NCBI GenBank assembly: GCA_028688275.1
Contig: JAQTYN010000010.1
Coordinates: forward strand, 1-64,000
DNA: 64,000 bases
Reading direction: 5' to 3'
Origin: Gallionella sp.
GTDB taxonomy: Bacteria > Pseudomonadota > Gammaproteobacteria > Burkholderiales > Gallionellaceae
The translations under genes and the position numbers were made by a program. Below are positions 18,964 through 28,985 of the stretch, piece by piece; the stretch's first letter is position 1, and every line of letters starts with the position of its first letter. Under the pieces are notes generated by a model. It had not been told where the DNA came from and made no database searches. It saw nothing but the letters and a program-made list of their open reading frames with translations.

Positions 18964-19758
18964 TTATCGAATGCCAGCTTCAAGCCTCGCGGCTTTAATC
19001 CCTGCAATCGCGCCTTCGATACTGTCCGCATCTTGACTTGCGGCGTTGTATTTGAATGCACCGCTTTTAATAATAATTTTAATCAATGAGTTCACATGTA
19101 CTCGATAGGAAAATCGAATATGCTCTTTCACCAAGGTCATTCGGTATTCCCCCCACACATTGATAATTTGACTGGTCACGGCAAAATCATCCAGCACCAT
19201 AACCAGATCCATTTTGCGACCAAAGGGCGTGAGATAATCCGTATATTGCTTGAGCCACACCTCACAATCTGCTGGGGTTTCTATCTTCCAATTGGGTATC
19301 GCAATCACCACATCATTTTCTGCATCGTATTGAAACTGTATCGTTCCCACTTCGGCATTTGTCCCGACAGATTGCAAGCCCTTTTCAAGCCGTGAAGCCG
19401 TAATGCCCGCAATCGCTTCCTCAACACTGTCAGCATCTTGGCTAATGACATTCGATTCGCGCGAACTGTTGGCAAGCAGCAGATTGAGGAGGCGATTTGA
19501 ATGCACCCGATAGGGTAAGCGAACATAGTTTCTCAACAAGTTAATGCGGTATTCTGCCCAGACATTGATGATATTGCTAGCAACGACAAAATTATCCAGC
19601 ACAAAAATCACATCGACTTTTCGACAAAATGGCGTGAGAAAATCCATGTACTGCTTGAACCACACATCACAATCTTCTCTGGATTCTATTTTCCAATTGG
19701 GCGTGGCAATCACGACATCTTGTTTCCAATCATATTGAAACTGCATTGTGCCTATCAC
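18964..19758 (-). CDS. Tandem ~130-aa family, copies G+H fused in one ORF (GTG start assumed)
   Basis: Two full domains in one frame: IGTMQFQYDWKQDVVIATPNWKIESREDC... and VGTIQFQYDAENDVVIAIPNWKIETPADC... Confidence 0.8.
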   Translation of the reverse strand: MIGTMQFQYDWKQDVVIATPNWKIESREDCDVWFKQYMDFLTPFCRKVDVIFVLDNFVVASNIINVWAEYRINLLRNYVRLPYRVHSNRLLNLLLANSSRESNVISQDADSVEEAIAGITASRLEKGLQSVGTNAEVGTIQFQYDAENDVVIAIPNWKIETPADCEVWLKQYTDYLTPFGRKMDLVMVLDDFAVTSQIINVWGEYRMTLVKEHIRFSYRVHVNSLIKIIIKSGAFKYNAASQDADSIEGAIAGIKAARLEAGIR

Positions 19759-19911
19759 AATAATATCCTTTATCAAAAAACATCCCCTCTCAACCAGAAG
19801 GGGAATACTTAAAATAAGCAACTATATACAATGTGGATATTACACAAACTCATGATTTTAGGCAATAACCCTGTAGAGTAAGTGGCTAGGGTGTCAGTGG
19901 ATTTAGCCTAG

Positions 19912-20046
19912 GGTAGTACTGATTAAATCTGTTCGCCCTAAGCTTGTCGATGAGGAATGATTTTAATCTACTGATTTAATTTAGTATTCCACTCATGGTT
20001 CAACTGGCTTACCACGAGCGGAAAATCAAATCAGCGTTTCCCTAGA
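19912..20046. mobile_element. MITE/REP-like element copy 3
   Basis: gtactgattaaatctgttcgccctaagcttgtcgatg...gaaaatcaaatcagcgtttcccta. Confidence 0.7.
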
Positions 20047-20088
20047 TAAAATGGCATAGGCCATGTTGATTCAACTCGCATCCTCTGT

Positions 20089-20586
20089 TTACACCGTTAG
20101 GCTTTCCACAGTGATATTCAAGTTTTGTGCGGCTGTGTCAATAGCTTGCATCACCACGGCGGCAGCGTCATTGTTGGTATTAGCAGGCTGCCCTACCAAA
20201 ACAGCGGCTGAAAAAGTGCGCATCGCATCTAGATGACTGTCCTTATCCCGCAGCAAAGGGGGCGGGGCAATCACTTGAAAATACAATAATCCGTTGCGCA
20301 ACGAGACCGCGAGCAAATAAAACTTATCCTTATCACCAAAAAGTTGGAAATCTTTTACACTGAAAAATTGTGTATCGCACTCCCCTGACACGGGTTGATA
20401 GGTGGCAAACTGCTTAGCGATATGTTCCATAAAGGTCTGCGCGCCATTAAGTTGCGGTGCTAGGGTGATGTGATATTGCCCCACCCGTTGTATCACCAGC
20501 GGATGCTCCAACACAGGCGGCTTCACATGGCGTAAGGTCAACACGACCAAAATGGTGAGTATGGTGAGTACAGTCAGTTCGATCAT
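20089..20586 (-). CDS. Uncharacterised membrane-anchored protein at the end of the T2SS cluster
   Basis: N-terminal TM MIELTVLTILTILVVLTL; ORF directly downstream of gspN. Confidence 0.65.
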   Translation of the reverse strand: MIELTVLTILTILVVLTLRHVKPPVLEHPLVIQRVGQYHITLAPQLNGAQTFMEHIAKQFATYQPVSGECDTQFFSVKDFQLFGDKDKFYLLAVSLRNGLLYFQVIAPPPLLRDKDSHLDAMRTFSAAVLVGQPANTNNDAAAVVMQAIDTAAQNLNITVESLTV

Positions 20587-20602
20587 ATAGCTTCCTTGCT
20601 GT

Positions 20603-21334
20603 TTAAAAACCGACCCGATATTGCCCCAACGCATTGGGCTGATTGCCCGTCAAATTCAACAAAGCGGAAAATTCGCTTTGGCGCGCGGGATCAGGCTTCA
20701 CACTACCTGAAAAACGAAAGTGGTCATGCGCTGCCCAACGTCCCGTGCCATTCACTTCCAACACGCCGCGCAAGGTGCTCAGATGCAATACGATGCCTTG
20801 CTCAGTCCCCGTGATGTCCACCAAATAATCCCCCAGTGGTTGCACGGGTAGTTTAATCGTACTCGCATCACGCCATTCGACGCGGGCTTTACCCTGCAAT
20901 CCGCCCTCAAATTGCCACGTCAACGCGGAAGTTTGTATCCTCACCTCGCCACCCCACCCATACGGCTCGGCCGTCGGGAAAGCCGTCGCCAACCATGCAA
21001 CGGGCAAAGTAAGCTGCGCATCTTGTATCTGCAAAGCTTGTCTGGTTAAACGTACTTTGGCATGGGAATCGCCAGCCCATGTCACGTCCACGCATGCAGT
21101 TGCCCAGAGCGCACACCCCGCATTGAGCGTCCACGCAAAATCTGTTAGGCGATACGTATCCACTTGCAACGCGCTGCTTTTACCCTGCCATAGCGTGCCG
21201 ACAGGGTCGATCAGTTGTATGCGTTGATGACTGAACTTCGCCAATGCCACCGCCGCCCAGTGGGCAGGTACGCTTATCAGCAAGAATATGCCGTACAGCC
21301 CCGCTGCGATCCACAGCTTACGACGCAGACTCAT
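20603..21334 (-). CDS. gspN: Type II secretion system protein N
   Basis: N-terminal TM then VPAHWAAVAL...LIDPVGTLWQGKSSALQV; position in gsp operon. Confidence 0.85.
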   Translation of the reverse strand: MSLRRKLWIAAGLYGIFLLISVPAHWAAVALAKFSHQRIQLIDPVGTLWQGKSSALQVDTYRLTDFAWTLNAGCALWATACVDVTWAGDSHAKVRLTRQALQIQDAQLTLPVAWLATAFPTAEPYGWGGEVRIQTSALTWQFEGGLQGKARVEWRDASTIKLPVQPLGDYLVDITGTEQGIVLHLSTLRGVLEVNGTGRWAAHDHFRFSGSVKPDPARQSEFSALLNLTGNQPNALGQYRVGF

Positions 21335-21828
21335 TCTTGAGAAACCGTCACTTGGATAGTCACCCGCCCGACTTGCGCGCTGCGGGTTATATCGCCTGCC
21401 ACCAAGTGCAGCCCTTGCTGGGTTTGCAGTAAATGCAGCCAGCGCAACCAGTCATCAAAAGCCACATTATCTAGAACCAGCATCGCGCTATGCTCCCCCG
21501 TAACATCGACTTTGAGCAAGGTCAGCCCCTGCGCCGTCGCACTGGTCGTGAGTACCTGCTGCAAGGGCAAAGTGGATCTTGCACCCGCCCCGACTTGGGC
21601 TTTCAGTCGTAACACTTCATCACGAGCCGTCTGCAACTGTGTCGCTTGTAGCCGCATACGCGGCAAGACTTCTTGTAACTTTTGCCGTTGCTGATGCAGC
21701 GGTAACCAAAGATAGGCATACAACAGTGCTATGACCAACACCCCACCGCCGCCCGCGATGATCCAGCGTTCGCGCGGCAACAAATTTTGCCAATAACGAG
21801 ACCAATCGAATTTCATCGACACTCCCAC
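21331..21828 (-). CDS. gspM: Type II secretion system protein M
   Basis: Small bitopic protein between gspL and gspN; coiled coil then ferredoxin-like C-terminus. Confidence 0.82.
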   Translation of the reverse strand: MGVSMKFDWSRYWQNLLPRERWIIAGGGGVLVIALLYAYLWLPLHQQRQKLQEVLPRMRLQATQLQTARDEVLRLKAQVGAGARSTLPLQQVLTTSATAQGLTLLKVDVTGEHSAMLVLDNVAFDDWLRWLHLLQTQQGLHLVAGDITRSAQVGRVTIQVTVSQE

Positions 21829-22970
21829 ACTTTAAGCCTCACATTCATGCCTTCAGCTAACCACTCGGTTTGACAAGCAAGCTGACTCACTTGAGTATGC
21901 AACGATGCTAATACCGTTGCCGTCGGCAAGCTCAGCTCCAACTTTAGCACTTGATTTTCATAATTTATTTTTTGCAGTTGCGTGCCTTCTGCCATCTTCA
22001 ACAACGACGTGATTTTACCGAGCATAGGTAAAAAGTCCTGCGCATCGGCAATGCCTGCCGTCCGCCGCAAGGTCGCGAGTTGCCGTTCCATTTGCAAAGC
22101 AGGATCGACCACCACCGTGGCTTCAGGAAACGCCAGACGAAAGCTGGCTTCCATCTCTTGACGCAATTGACGTTGTTCGCGGCTGAGTCGCCAATAGTCT
22201 ATGCCCGTGCCGAGCAACTGCAACAAGATCATCGCCGCAGCCAACCACAACACGGGTTTGAGTTTAGGTAGCCAAGTCCAGTTAAACTGCTGCCGCGCAA
22301 AATCTCCTTGTAACAGGTCTAATGCCGATAACTCGCTGGGCGCGGATTGTGTACTTTTCACCACAGGGATGCCTAATTGCGCCGACCACACCGCAGTATC
22401 CAACGCCGAGTGGGTGTAAATCAGCAACTGTTTGGGCGGATGCGCGGCGACGGACTGACACAAGCATTGCAACGCAAAAGGAATCCCCTCGCCTTCCACC
22501 GCGCAACCTGCATATTCGCCTGTACGCACCAAGCCGCGCTGCCCATCCCACGTCATGACCCAACCTGCTTCAGGCAAAGCCAACAACAAGGTTTCAGGAA
22601 AAAAGTGTTGCACACGCAGACCTTCTGCCGTCAAGAAAGCCAGACTTTGCTGCATCCAGTGCTTATTCACCACCGCGACGGATCGCCGTCCGTCAGGCAA
22701 ATCTACACCCAAGGCAAAATGCACCGTATCCACCTCTACCGCCAGTTGATCTTCCACCACAAATGGTAATAGGCGACGGGCTTTTTCGCCCTTACTGGCA
22801 GGGAGCTTCACCGAAGTTAGCAGTACCACGGCCGCAGGGGCAACCGCCTGACACTGTTCCGCAACAGGCATATCCGCCAAGGGATCAAAGCCAGATTGCA
22901 CGGTATTACCCTTTGCATCCAACCGCTCCCATGCTAAACACGCCCCCAATTCAGGGAGAGATTCAGGCAT
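21813..22970 (-). CDS. gspL: Type II secretion system protein L
   Basis: ARRLLPFVVEDQLAVEVDTVHFALG; position in gsp operon. Confidence 0.88.
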   Translation of the reverse strand: MPESLPELGACLAWERLDAKGNTVQSGFDPLADMPVAEQCQAVAPAAVVLLTSVKLPASKGEKARRLLPFVVEDQLAVEVDTVHFALGVDLPDGRRSVAVVNKHWMQQSLAFLTAEGLRVQHFFPETLLLALPEAGWVMTWDGQRGLVRTGEYAGCAVEGEGIPFALQCLCQSVAAHPPKQLLIYTHSALDTAVWSAQLGIPVVKSTQSAPSELSALDLLQGDFARQQFNWTWLPKLKPVLWLAAAMILLQLLGTGIDYWRLSREQRQLRQEMEASFRLAFPEATVVVDPALQMERQLATLRRTAGIADAQDFLPMLGKITSLLKMAEGTQLQKINYENQVLKLELSLPTATVLASLHTQVSQLACQTEWLAEGMNVRLKVWECR

Positions 22971-23057
22971 CAAAATTCGCAAAATTGCCACTATGTACTC
23001 CAACAAAATCCATCGGGTGAACATCACCCAAACTGCTCGCAGCCCTTAAAGAAGCTC

Positions 23058-23184
23058 GAAATAAATCATCCGTTCGCCCTGAGCTTGTCGAAGGGCTCGT
23101 AAAACACAGAGATTTATCATTATTGAATCCGATCATGGTTCGACAAGCTCACCACGAGCGGATTAAATCTGCGTTTCCTTAGCT
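23058..23184. mobile_element. MITE/REP-like element copy 4
   Basis: aaatcatccgttcgccctgagcttgtcgaaggg...ttcgacaagctcaccacgagcggattaaatctgcgtttcctta. Confidence 0.75.
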
Positions 23185-24095
23185 TACATCTGCTTAATCC
23201 ATAACAACTTCGGCCAGCCCATGCCATTACGTTGCAATAAAGCCTGTTCTCGTACCACTGCCGTGCCATATTGTGCCTGACTTGAGACCAAAAAATATCG
23301 ACTACCGTAGTCCAGCGAGGCATCCGTTGTTTGCATCGGCAAGTTTGGGAAACGCTTCCATAAATCTTGTTTATCCTGTATCGGTCGAGACTGACGCGCC
23401 AACACAATCGCATTGGCATCGCTCCAACTACCATTATCCAAGATTGCTGCCAACACCGTTGCCGAAGCAGTATTGACATTCACCGCCGTGCGATCGGGTA
23501 AAGCGGTCACAAAGGGACGCAATTGCGCGATGATTTTGGCATTAAAGCCTTTAACGTGATACAGCTCATCGACATCAACCAACCAGCGATTACCCGCACG
23601 ATACGGCGGCTCTTGCTGCAAATACTCGCCATCTTCCGCGCCGCCAGGATAGGTGACGACGCTATCGGTATCCATCCAATCTACCAACCCATTCGCCAAT
23701 TCGGTGGGCAATTGCAAGGTGGTCAACAACCGCTGAAAACGCGCCACATCAACAGGATAAGCAGCCCCCCCCCACATCAAATTATTTAAATTAAACAAGG
23801 CTTGCTGGTCATCAATTCGCCCACCAACTTGCCCCCCATCGGTTTGCTGCGGCACCACCACCGTTGCCCACAGTTCGGAAGTGTCATCGACTACACCACG
23901 CATCGCATCATCTGCCAATATCGCTCGTCCCCAATCCACCGCCGCCCGCGCCAACAATTCCGCTTGCGCGCGTCCCTTGAGATTTTCCATTTGCTGAATA
24001 CGCACTTGATTTTGCGCCGCCAGATAAGTCGCCACACTCGCCACCAGTGCCACGATCAGGATAGCAGTTATCAATGCCACGCCACGTTGGCGCAT
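23184..24095 (-). CDS. gspK: Type II secretion system minor pseudopilin K
   Basis: MRQRGVALITAILIVALVASVATYLAAQNQVRIQQ; DDQQALFNLNNL; VDWMDTDS. Confidence 0.93.
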   Translation of the reverse strand: MRQRGVALITAILIVALVASVATYLAAQNQVRIQQMENLKGRAQAELLARAAVDWGRAILADDAMRGVVDDTSELWATVVVPQQTDGGQVGGRIDDQQALFNLNNLMWGGAAYPVDVARFQRLLTTLQLPTELANGLVDWMDTDSVVTYPGGAEDGEYLQQEPPYRAGNRWLVDVDELYHVKGFNAKIIAQLRPFVTALPDRTAVNVNTASATVLAAILDNGSWSDANAIVLARQSRPIQDKQDLWKRFPNLPMQTTDASLDYGSRYFLVSSQAQYGTAVVREQALLQRNGMGWPKLLWIKQM

Positions 24096-24127
24096 CACAA
24101 TGTGCGAGCAAGGGGGACAGTATGCCT

Positions 24128-24730
24128 TCATTGGACGACAAATAGCCATTCGATATGCTCACCCGTCAGCAACACCAAATTCAACTTAACCGCCACAGGG
24201 GGAATAGGCTGTTGATTAGTCATCGGCCAACGATCATGCCAAGTCCCTGCAATGTCCAAATAGTTTGCTTTCAAACTGGCTGCCCCACTCAACACTTCAT
24301 CCACCATAGGACGGACACGCGGGGCTTGATCCAAACTGGTCCAACTAAGCATTTCGACTTTGTTACCGCGCAAACGATAGCCAAACCGCTGCAAACCTTG
24401 CAACCGTCCTGTTTGCCCCGCTAAGCCCATGCGGGTAAAGGACAACAGCGCATCATCTTCCCCGACAGGATTGGGTTCCCCCACCAAAGCCGCCACTTCC
24501 GTTCCCCAACTATTGCGTATCGGTCGATTAACCACGCGGCTTAAATCCTGCTGCAAGCGCACATACAAACGCGATAAGTCCTGCCATTTTTGCCCTTGTT
24601 GTGTAACTCGCTCACGGGTATCTAACATCATGGTCAAGCCCCGAAAAGCCATGACCGACACCAACGCGAAAATCGCCAGTGCCACCAGCACTTCTAACAA
24701 GGTAAAACCGCGAATAGGGTGTTTGAACAT
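24128..24730 (-). CDS. gspJ: Type II secretion system minor pseudopilin J
   Basis: RGFTLLEVLVALAIFALVSVMAFRGL. Confidence 0.92.
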   Translation of the reverse strand: MFKHPIRGFTLLEVLVALAIFALVSVMAFRGLTMMLDTRERVTQQGQKWQDLSRLYVRLQQDLSRVVNRPIRNSWGTEVAALVGEPNPVGEDDALLSFTRMGLAGQTGRLQGLQRFGYRLRGNKVEMLSWTSLDQAPRVRPMVDEVLSGAASLKANYLDIAGTWHDRWPMTNQQPIPPVAVKLNLVLLTGEHIEWLFVVQ

Positions 24731-25104
24731 TATTTTTGGGCGGGCAAATAGGCGACCAAATCGGCGTAAGCGTAGTTGGGAGAACCAGGCGCAAACACCC
24801 GAATTTCGACACGACGAAAGTTAGGATTGGGCGTGCCGCTAATCACTTCTTCCCAGCCCAAGGTAAAACCAGCCTGTTCCACTTCACCATTACTGGTTCC
24901 GATAGGCGCGAAGAGGGGAGAAGCGCGCAAGACCACAATACGATTTTCTGCGACCCAGTGCGCGACGATACGCTGACGTACTTGCATTGCGGTGTCCACT
25001 GAAATACCCGCAATCCGCCCCGCTGCCGTCAAGGCAATTGCCAGTATCGCCAAAGCAATCAACACCTCCAGCAAGGTAAAGCCGCGTGATTTACAGACGA
25101 ACAT
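24730..25104 (-). CDS. gspI: Type II secretion system minor pseudopilin I
   Basis: RGFTLLEVLIALAILAIALTAAGR. Confidence 0.92.
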   Translation of the reverse strand: MFVCKSRGFTLLEVLIALAILAIALTAAGRIAGISVDTAMQVRQRIVAHWVAENRIVVLRASPLFAPIGTSNGEVEQAGFTLGWEEVISGTPNPNFRRVEIRVFAPGSPNYAYADLVAYLPAQK

Positions 25105-25588
25105 CTTTTTCCACCCAGACCCGCCCAGCCAAATTCCCCACGATGCGCCGTTGCTGCTGTTTGAGTACTAATACAATCTCAAACGCCGTCCCCACTCCCG
25201 ATGAGGTGAACAACAACTTTTCGTTTAACGGCACGGGTTGATGCTGAATAGACACACTCATCACGCGCATTTCTGCGGGCAGGTCACGCGCGCGCAGTGT
25301 TTCTATCGCCCGCTGCTCCACCCAATCACCTTTCTCATTTTGCTGACTAAAGAGATAGCCCTGTGGCGAGACCGACCAAGCCAAAGACAAACTGCGTGTG
25401 GCGGCAGTGTCATGAGCGAGTTCCAGCAACAACGCCAAACGTGCCGCCTCATCGTCGACCATTTGTCGGTCATCAGGCATTAAATTGACGCGGGCGATGG
25501 CGAGTATGATGCCAATCACCACCACCACCACCATGATTTCAATCAGGGTAAACCCTTGCGATGCGGCGCGCGAACGGGAAGCAATCAC
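25091..25588 (-). CDS. gspH: Type II secretion system minor pseudopilin H
   Basis: [25 protein letters not shown]. Confidence 0.9.
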   Translation of the reverse strand: MIASRSRAASQGFTLIEIMVVVVVIGIILAIARVNLMPDDRQMVDDEAARLALLLELAHDTAATRSLSLAWSVSPQGYLFSQQNEKGDWVEQRAIETLRARDLPAEMRVMSVSIQHQPVPLNEKLLFTSSGVGTAFEIVLVLKQQQRRIVGNLAGRVWVEKDVRL

Positions 25589-25597
25589 GCGCTTTTC

Positions 25598-26035
25598 CTA
25601 CAAACTCCAAGAACCAATATCTGCATCCCCACCTTCGCCGCCAGACACCCCATCTGCGCCATAGCTGAAAATATCAATTTCGCCATGCAACCCTGGGCTG
25701 AGATACAAATAGGTGTGACCCCACGGGTCTTTCGGTAATCTCTCCACATAGCCGCCCGTTTTCCAATTCGATGGAATCGGTGCCGTCGTCGGCTTTTGCT
25801 GCAAGGCTTGCAAGCCCTGTTCAGTCGTTGGATAGCGTTGATTATCCAAACGATAAAGTTTCAAGGCTTGACTCAACGCTTGAATATCCTGCTTGGCTGC
25901 TACGATGCGCGCTTCATCAGGTTTTCCCATCACTTTAGGCACTACCAATGCCGCCAATACGCCCAAAATGACGACAACAACCATAATCTCAATCAGCGTA
26001 AAACCTCGCTGACGCATGTTATTCAGTTGATTCAT
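25598..26035 (-). CDS. gspG: Type II secretion system major pseudopilin G
   Basis: [35 protein letters not shown]-terminal [32 protein letters not shown]. Confidence 0.97.
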   Translation of the reverse strand: MNQLNNMRQRGFTLIEIMVVVVILGVLAALVVPKVMGKPDEARIVAAKQDIQALSQALKLYRLDNQRYPTTEQGLQALQQKPTTAPIPSNWKTGGYVERLPKDPWGHTYLYLSPGLHGEIDIFSYGADGVSGGEGGDADIGSWSL

Positions 26036-26065
26036 TGACTTTCTCCACATTAAGCTAGCTCACGA

Positions 26066-26266
26066 TAGGATTCCCTCGCCCGTTTACGGGAGAGGGTAAT
26101 TTCGGGTGCATTCCCTCTCCCCCTACCCCAGGAATTTAAGTCGCCCTTCTCGTTCGTCCTTTCTCCCGTTTGCGGGAGAGAGTTAGAGAGAGGGGGCTAG
26201 GGGGAGAGGGCTAGGATAAATTTGCCCTCTCCCCCAGCCCCTCTCCCACGCGTGGGAGAGGGGAGC
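26066..26266. repeat. Block of C-rich palindromic repeats
   Basis: Several ccctctccc/gggagaggg arms incl. cccctctcccacgcgtgggagagggg. Confidence 0.65.
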
Positions 26267-26269
26267 ATG

Positions 26270-27508
26270 TTACATCTTCGCCACAACCGCTTCGCCAAAG
26301 GCCGAGCAAGATATTTGTTCCGCACCTTCCATCAATCGTGCAAAGTCATAGGTCACGGTTTTAGCACCAATCGCGCCTTCAATGCCTTTCACCACCAAGT
26401 CGGCCGCGTCTCCCCAACCCATGTGACGCAACATCATTTCGGCAGACAAAATCAATGAACCTGGATTCACGTAATCTTTGCCTGCATATTTCGGTGCCGT
26501 GCCGTGGGTGGCTTCAAACATCGCCACGGTATCGGACAAATTCGCGCCTGGGGCAATACCAATACCGCCCACTTCTGCTGCCAATGCGTCGGAAATATAG
26601 TCACCATTCAAATTCAGGGTCGCAATCACGTCGTATTCGGCTGGGCGCAACAAAATTTGTTGCAAGAATGCGTCCGCGATCACGTCTTTGATGATGATGC
26701 CATTGGGCAATTTCAACCATGGACCACCGTCAATTTCCACGCCGCCGAATTCACGTTTAGCGATGTCGTAACCCCAATTTTTGAAGCCACCTTCGGTGAA
26801 CTTCATGATGTTGCCTTTGTGTACCAACGTTACGGACGCACGGTTGTGGTCAATCGCATACTGAATCGCACGGCGTACCAAGCGTTCTGTCCCTTCGGTC
26901 GAAACAGGTTTAATACCAATCGCAGATGTTTCTGGGAAACGAATTTTGGTCACACCCATTTCATTTTGCAAAAATGCGATCACTTTTTTAGCTTCGGGTG
27001 AACCCGCCGCCCATTCGATGCCCGCGTAAATATCTTCGGTATTCTCACGGAAAATCACCATATCGACTTTGTGCGGTTCTTTGACAGGGGTCGGTACACC
27101 CGTAAACCAGCGCACAGGGCGCAGGCAAACGTACAAATCCAACATTTGACGTAGTGCGACGTTCAATGAGCGAATCCCGCCAGAAATCGGCGTGGTTAAT
27201 GGCCCTTTGATCGACACCACATATTCGCGCACGGCTTGCACGGTTTCTTCGGGCAACCACGTATCGTTGCCATATACCTTCACGGCTTTTTCACCCGCAT
27301 AGACTTCCATCCACTCGATTTTCTTTGCGCCGCCGTAAGCTTTAGCCACTGCCGCATCCACCACACGGCGCATCGGAGGGGTAATATCCACGCCCGTACC
27401 ATCGCCTTCGATGAAGGGAATAATGGGATGGTCAGGCACATTCAAGGTGTGATCTGCATTAACGGTAATTTTGCTGCCTTGAGCGGGGACTGTGATGTGC
27501 TGGTACAT
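26270..27508 (-). CDS. icd: NADP-dependent isocitrate dehydrogenase
   Basis: [67 protein letters not shown]. Confidence 0.97.
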   Translation of the reverse strand: MYQHITVPAQGSKITVNADHTLNVPDHPIIPFIEGDGTGVDITPPMRRVVDAAVAKAYGGAKKIEWMEVYAGEKAVKVYGNDTWLPEETVQAVREYVVSIKGPLTTPISGGIRSLNVALRQMLDLYVCLRPVRWFTGVPTPVKEPHKVDMVIFRENTEDIYAGIEWAAGSPEAKKVIAFLQNEMGVTKIRFPETSAIGIKPVSTEGTERLVRRAIQYAIDHNRASVTLVHKGNIMKFTEGGFKNWGYDIAKREFGGVEIDGGPWLKLPNGIIIKDVIADAFLQQILLRPAEYDVIATLNLNGDYISDALAAEVGGIGIAPGANLSDTVAMFEATHGTAPKYAGKDYVNPGSLILSAEMMLRHMGWGDAADLVVKGIEGAIGAKTVTYDFARLMEGAEQISCSAFGEAVVAKM

Positions 27509-27578
27509 AGTTCAACTTCTCCGAAGAAATAGAAAGGATTACGGTAATATCGCCGCTGAAAAATCACTGAGGACTGTA

Positions 27579-28115
27579 ATGAAACGCGTCTTGCTATTTA
27601 ACAAACCATTTGGGGTGATCTGCCAATTTAGTCGCGACGGGCTACATCCAACGCTGGCGGATTATATCGCGCTTCCTGACTTTTATGCCGCTGGCAGACT
27701 AGATACTGACAGCGAAGGTTTATTGGTATTGACCGATGATGGCAAATTACAACATCAATTGACCGATCCCAAGTTTAAACAAGAAAAAACCTATTGGGTG
27801 CAAGTCGAAGGCATACCCGACGAAACCGCGCTGCAAGCCTTACGCAACGGGGTAAAACTGTCCGACTTCACCACCCTGCCCGCGCAAGCACGCTTAATCG
27901 ACGAACCTGCTGGATTATGGGCACGCAATCCGCCGATACGTCAACGGCTGCACATCCCCACCAGTTGGGTCGAAATCACCCTGCGCGAAGGCAAAAACCG
28001 CCAAATCCGCCGCATGACCGCCGCCGTGGGCTACCCCACTTTACGCTTGATACGTTATCAAATTGGCGATTGGACGTTGGACAATCTTGCGGTGGGGGAA
28101 TGGCGATACGGCTAA
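27579..28115 (+). CDS. rluE: 23S rRNA pseudouridine synthase, RluE-type (RsuA family)
   Basis: [64 protein letters not shown]. Confidence 0.92.
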   Translation: MKRVLLFNKPFGVICQFSRDGLHPTLADYIALPDFYAAGRLDTDSEGLLVLTDDGKLQHQLTDPKFKQEKTYWVQVEGIPDETALQALRNGVKLSDFTTLPAQARLIDEPAGLWARNPPIRQRLHIPTSWVEITLREGKNRQIRRMTAAVGYPTLRLIRYQIGDWTLDNLAVGEWRYG

Positions 28116-28252
28116 GGAGGAGCTGATTAAATCCGTTCGCCCTGAGCTTGTCGAAGGGCGAACGAATTTAATGTATTGATTTCATTAGATCTTCCATTCA
28201 TGGTTCGACAAGCTCACCACGAACGGAAGATTTAATCAGCGTTTCCCTAAGA
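28116..28252. mobile_element. MITE/REP-like element copy 5
   Basis: gagctgattaaatccgttcgccctgagcttgtcgaagg...ttcgacaagctcaccacgaacggaagatttaatcagcgtttccctaag. Confidence 0.85.
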
Positions 28253-28360
28253 CGGAAAATCATACATACAATTGACATCTTTTATTGATAATGAAATTCT
28301 GTAAAATACCCTCCGTATTTTAAAGTATTCCCCATACAGTTAATCTCAATCAGTTAAATC

Positions 28361-28915
28361 ATGGCTCAATTTATTGCTTTTGACAAAAATGCAGAAGTCG
28401 CAGGACACAGTATTCTGTCGACGCTAAGTACATTTCCTGAATATTATCGTGCAGAAATTGAACAATTTTTTAAGGATAATAATGTCACAAATGTGACGCC
28501 CGATAGCTGGCATAGCCAGCAGAGCTATTTGAATGTTTGCAAAGATATTTCAACTCGTTATGGCCCAAGTACGCTCTTTAATGCGGGTGTAGCGGTAGGT
28601 GAGAGCGTCCCTTTTCCGCCTGGAACCACATTGCAAGCAGCATTCGCAGGTTGGAATGACGCATATCTCTCGCATCACCGCAATGGTTATCTGATGGGCT
28701 ACATCAAGCTGCTCTCCTTTGACCCTCAAGCTAAAAAAGCCGTGGTCGAATGCAAAAACCCCTATCCTTCTCATTTTGAACGCGGCATCGCGACCACCTT
28801 TGCCCGTAAATGTAAGCCAAAAGATGCGGCGTTTATTGATGTTCAACTTGATAATACGATGAAATCACGCCTAGACGGTGCAGATTCATGCTTTTATGTC
28901 ATCACTTGGATTTAA
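28361..28915 (+). CDS. Tandem ~184-aa paralog family, copy 1
   Basis: MAQFIAFDKNAEVAGHSIL...NPYPSHFERGIATTFARK...SRLDGADSCFYVITW. Confidence 0.88.
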   Translation: MAQFIAFDKNAEVAGHSILSTLSTFPEYYRAEIEQFFKDNNVTNVTPDSWHSQQSYLNVCKDISTRYGPSTLFNAGVAVGESVPFPPGTTLQAAFAGWNDAYLSHHRNGYLMGYIKLLSFDPQAKKAVVECKNPYPSHFERGIATTFARKCKPKDAAFIDVQLDNTMKSRLDGADSCFYVITWI

Positions 28916-28985
28916 GGTCACCCGCTACGATATCCATATAACAGCTATTTAATCAACACGTTGCGAAACGTATACTTTTAAGATC

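Noticed and set aside
16035-19758. Regularly spaced similar sequence suggestive of a CRISPR-like or large DNA repeat array
   Set aside because: The similarity comes from diverged paralogous ORFs of ~390 bp, not short identical repeats with spacers.
28272-28307. ttgaca...taaaat promoter for the paralog array
   Set aside because: 24-bp spacing between boxes is too long for a standard sigma70 promoter; alternative boxes are ambiguous.
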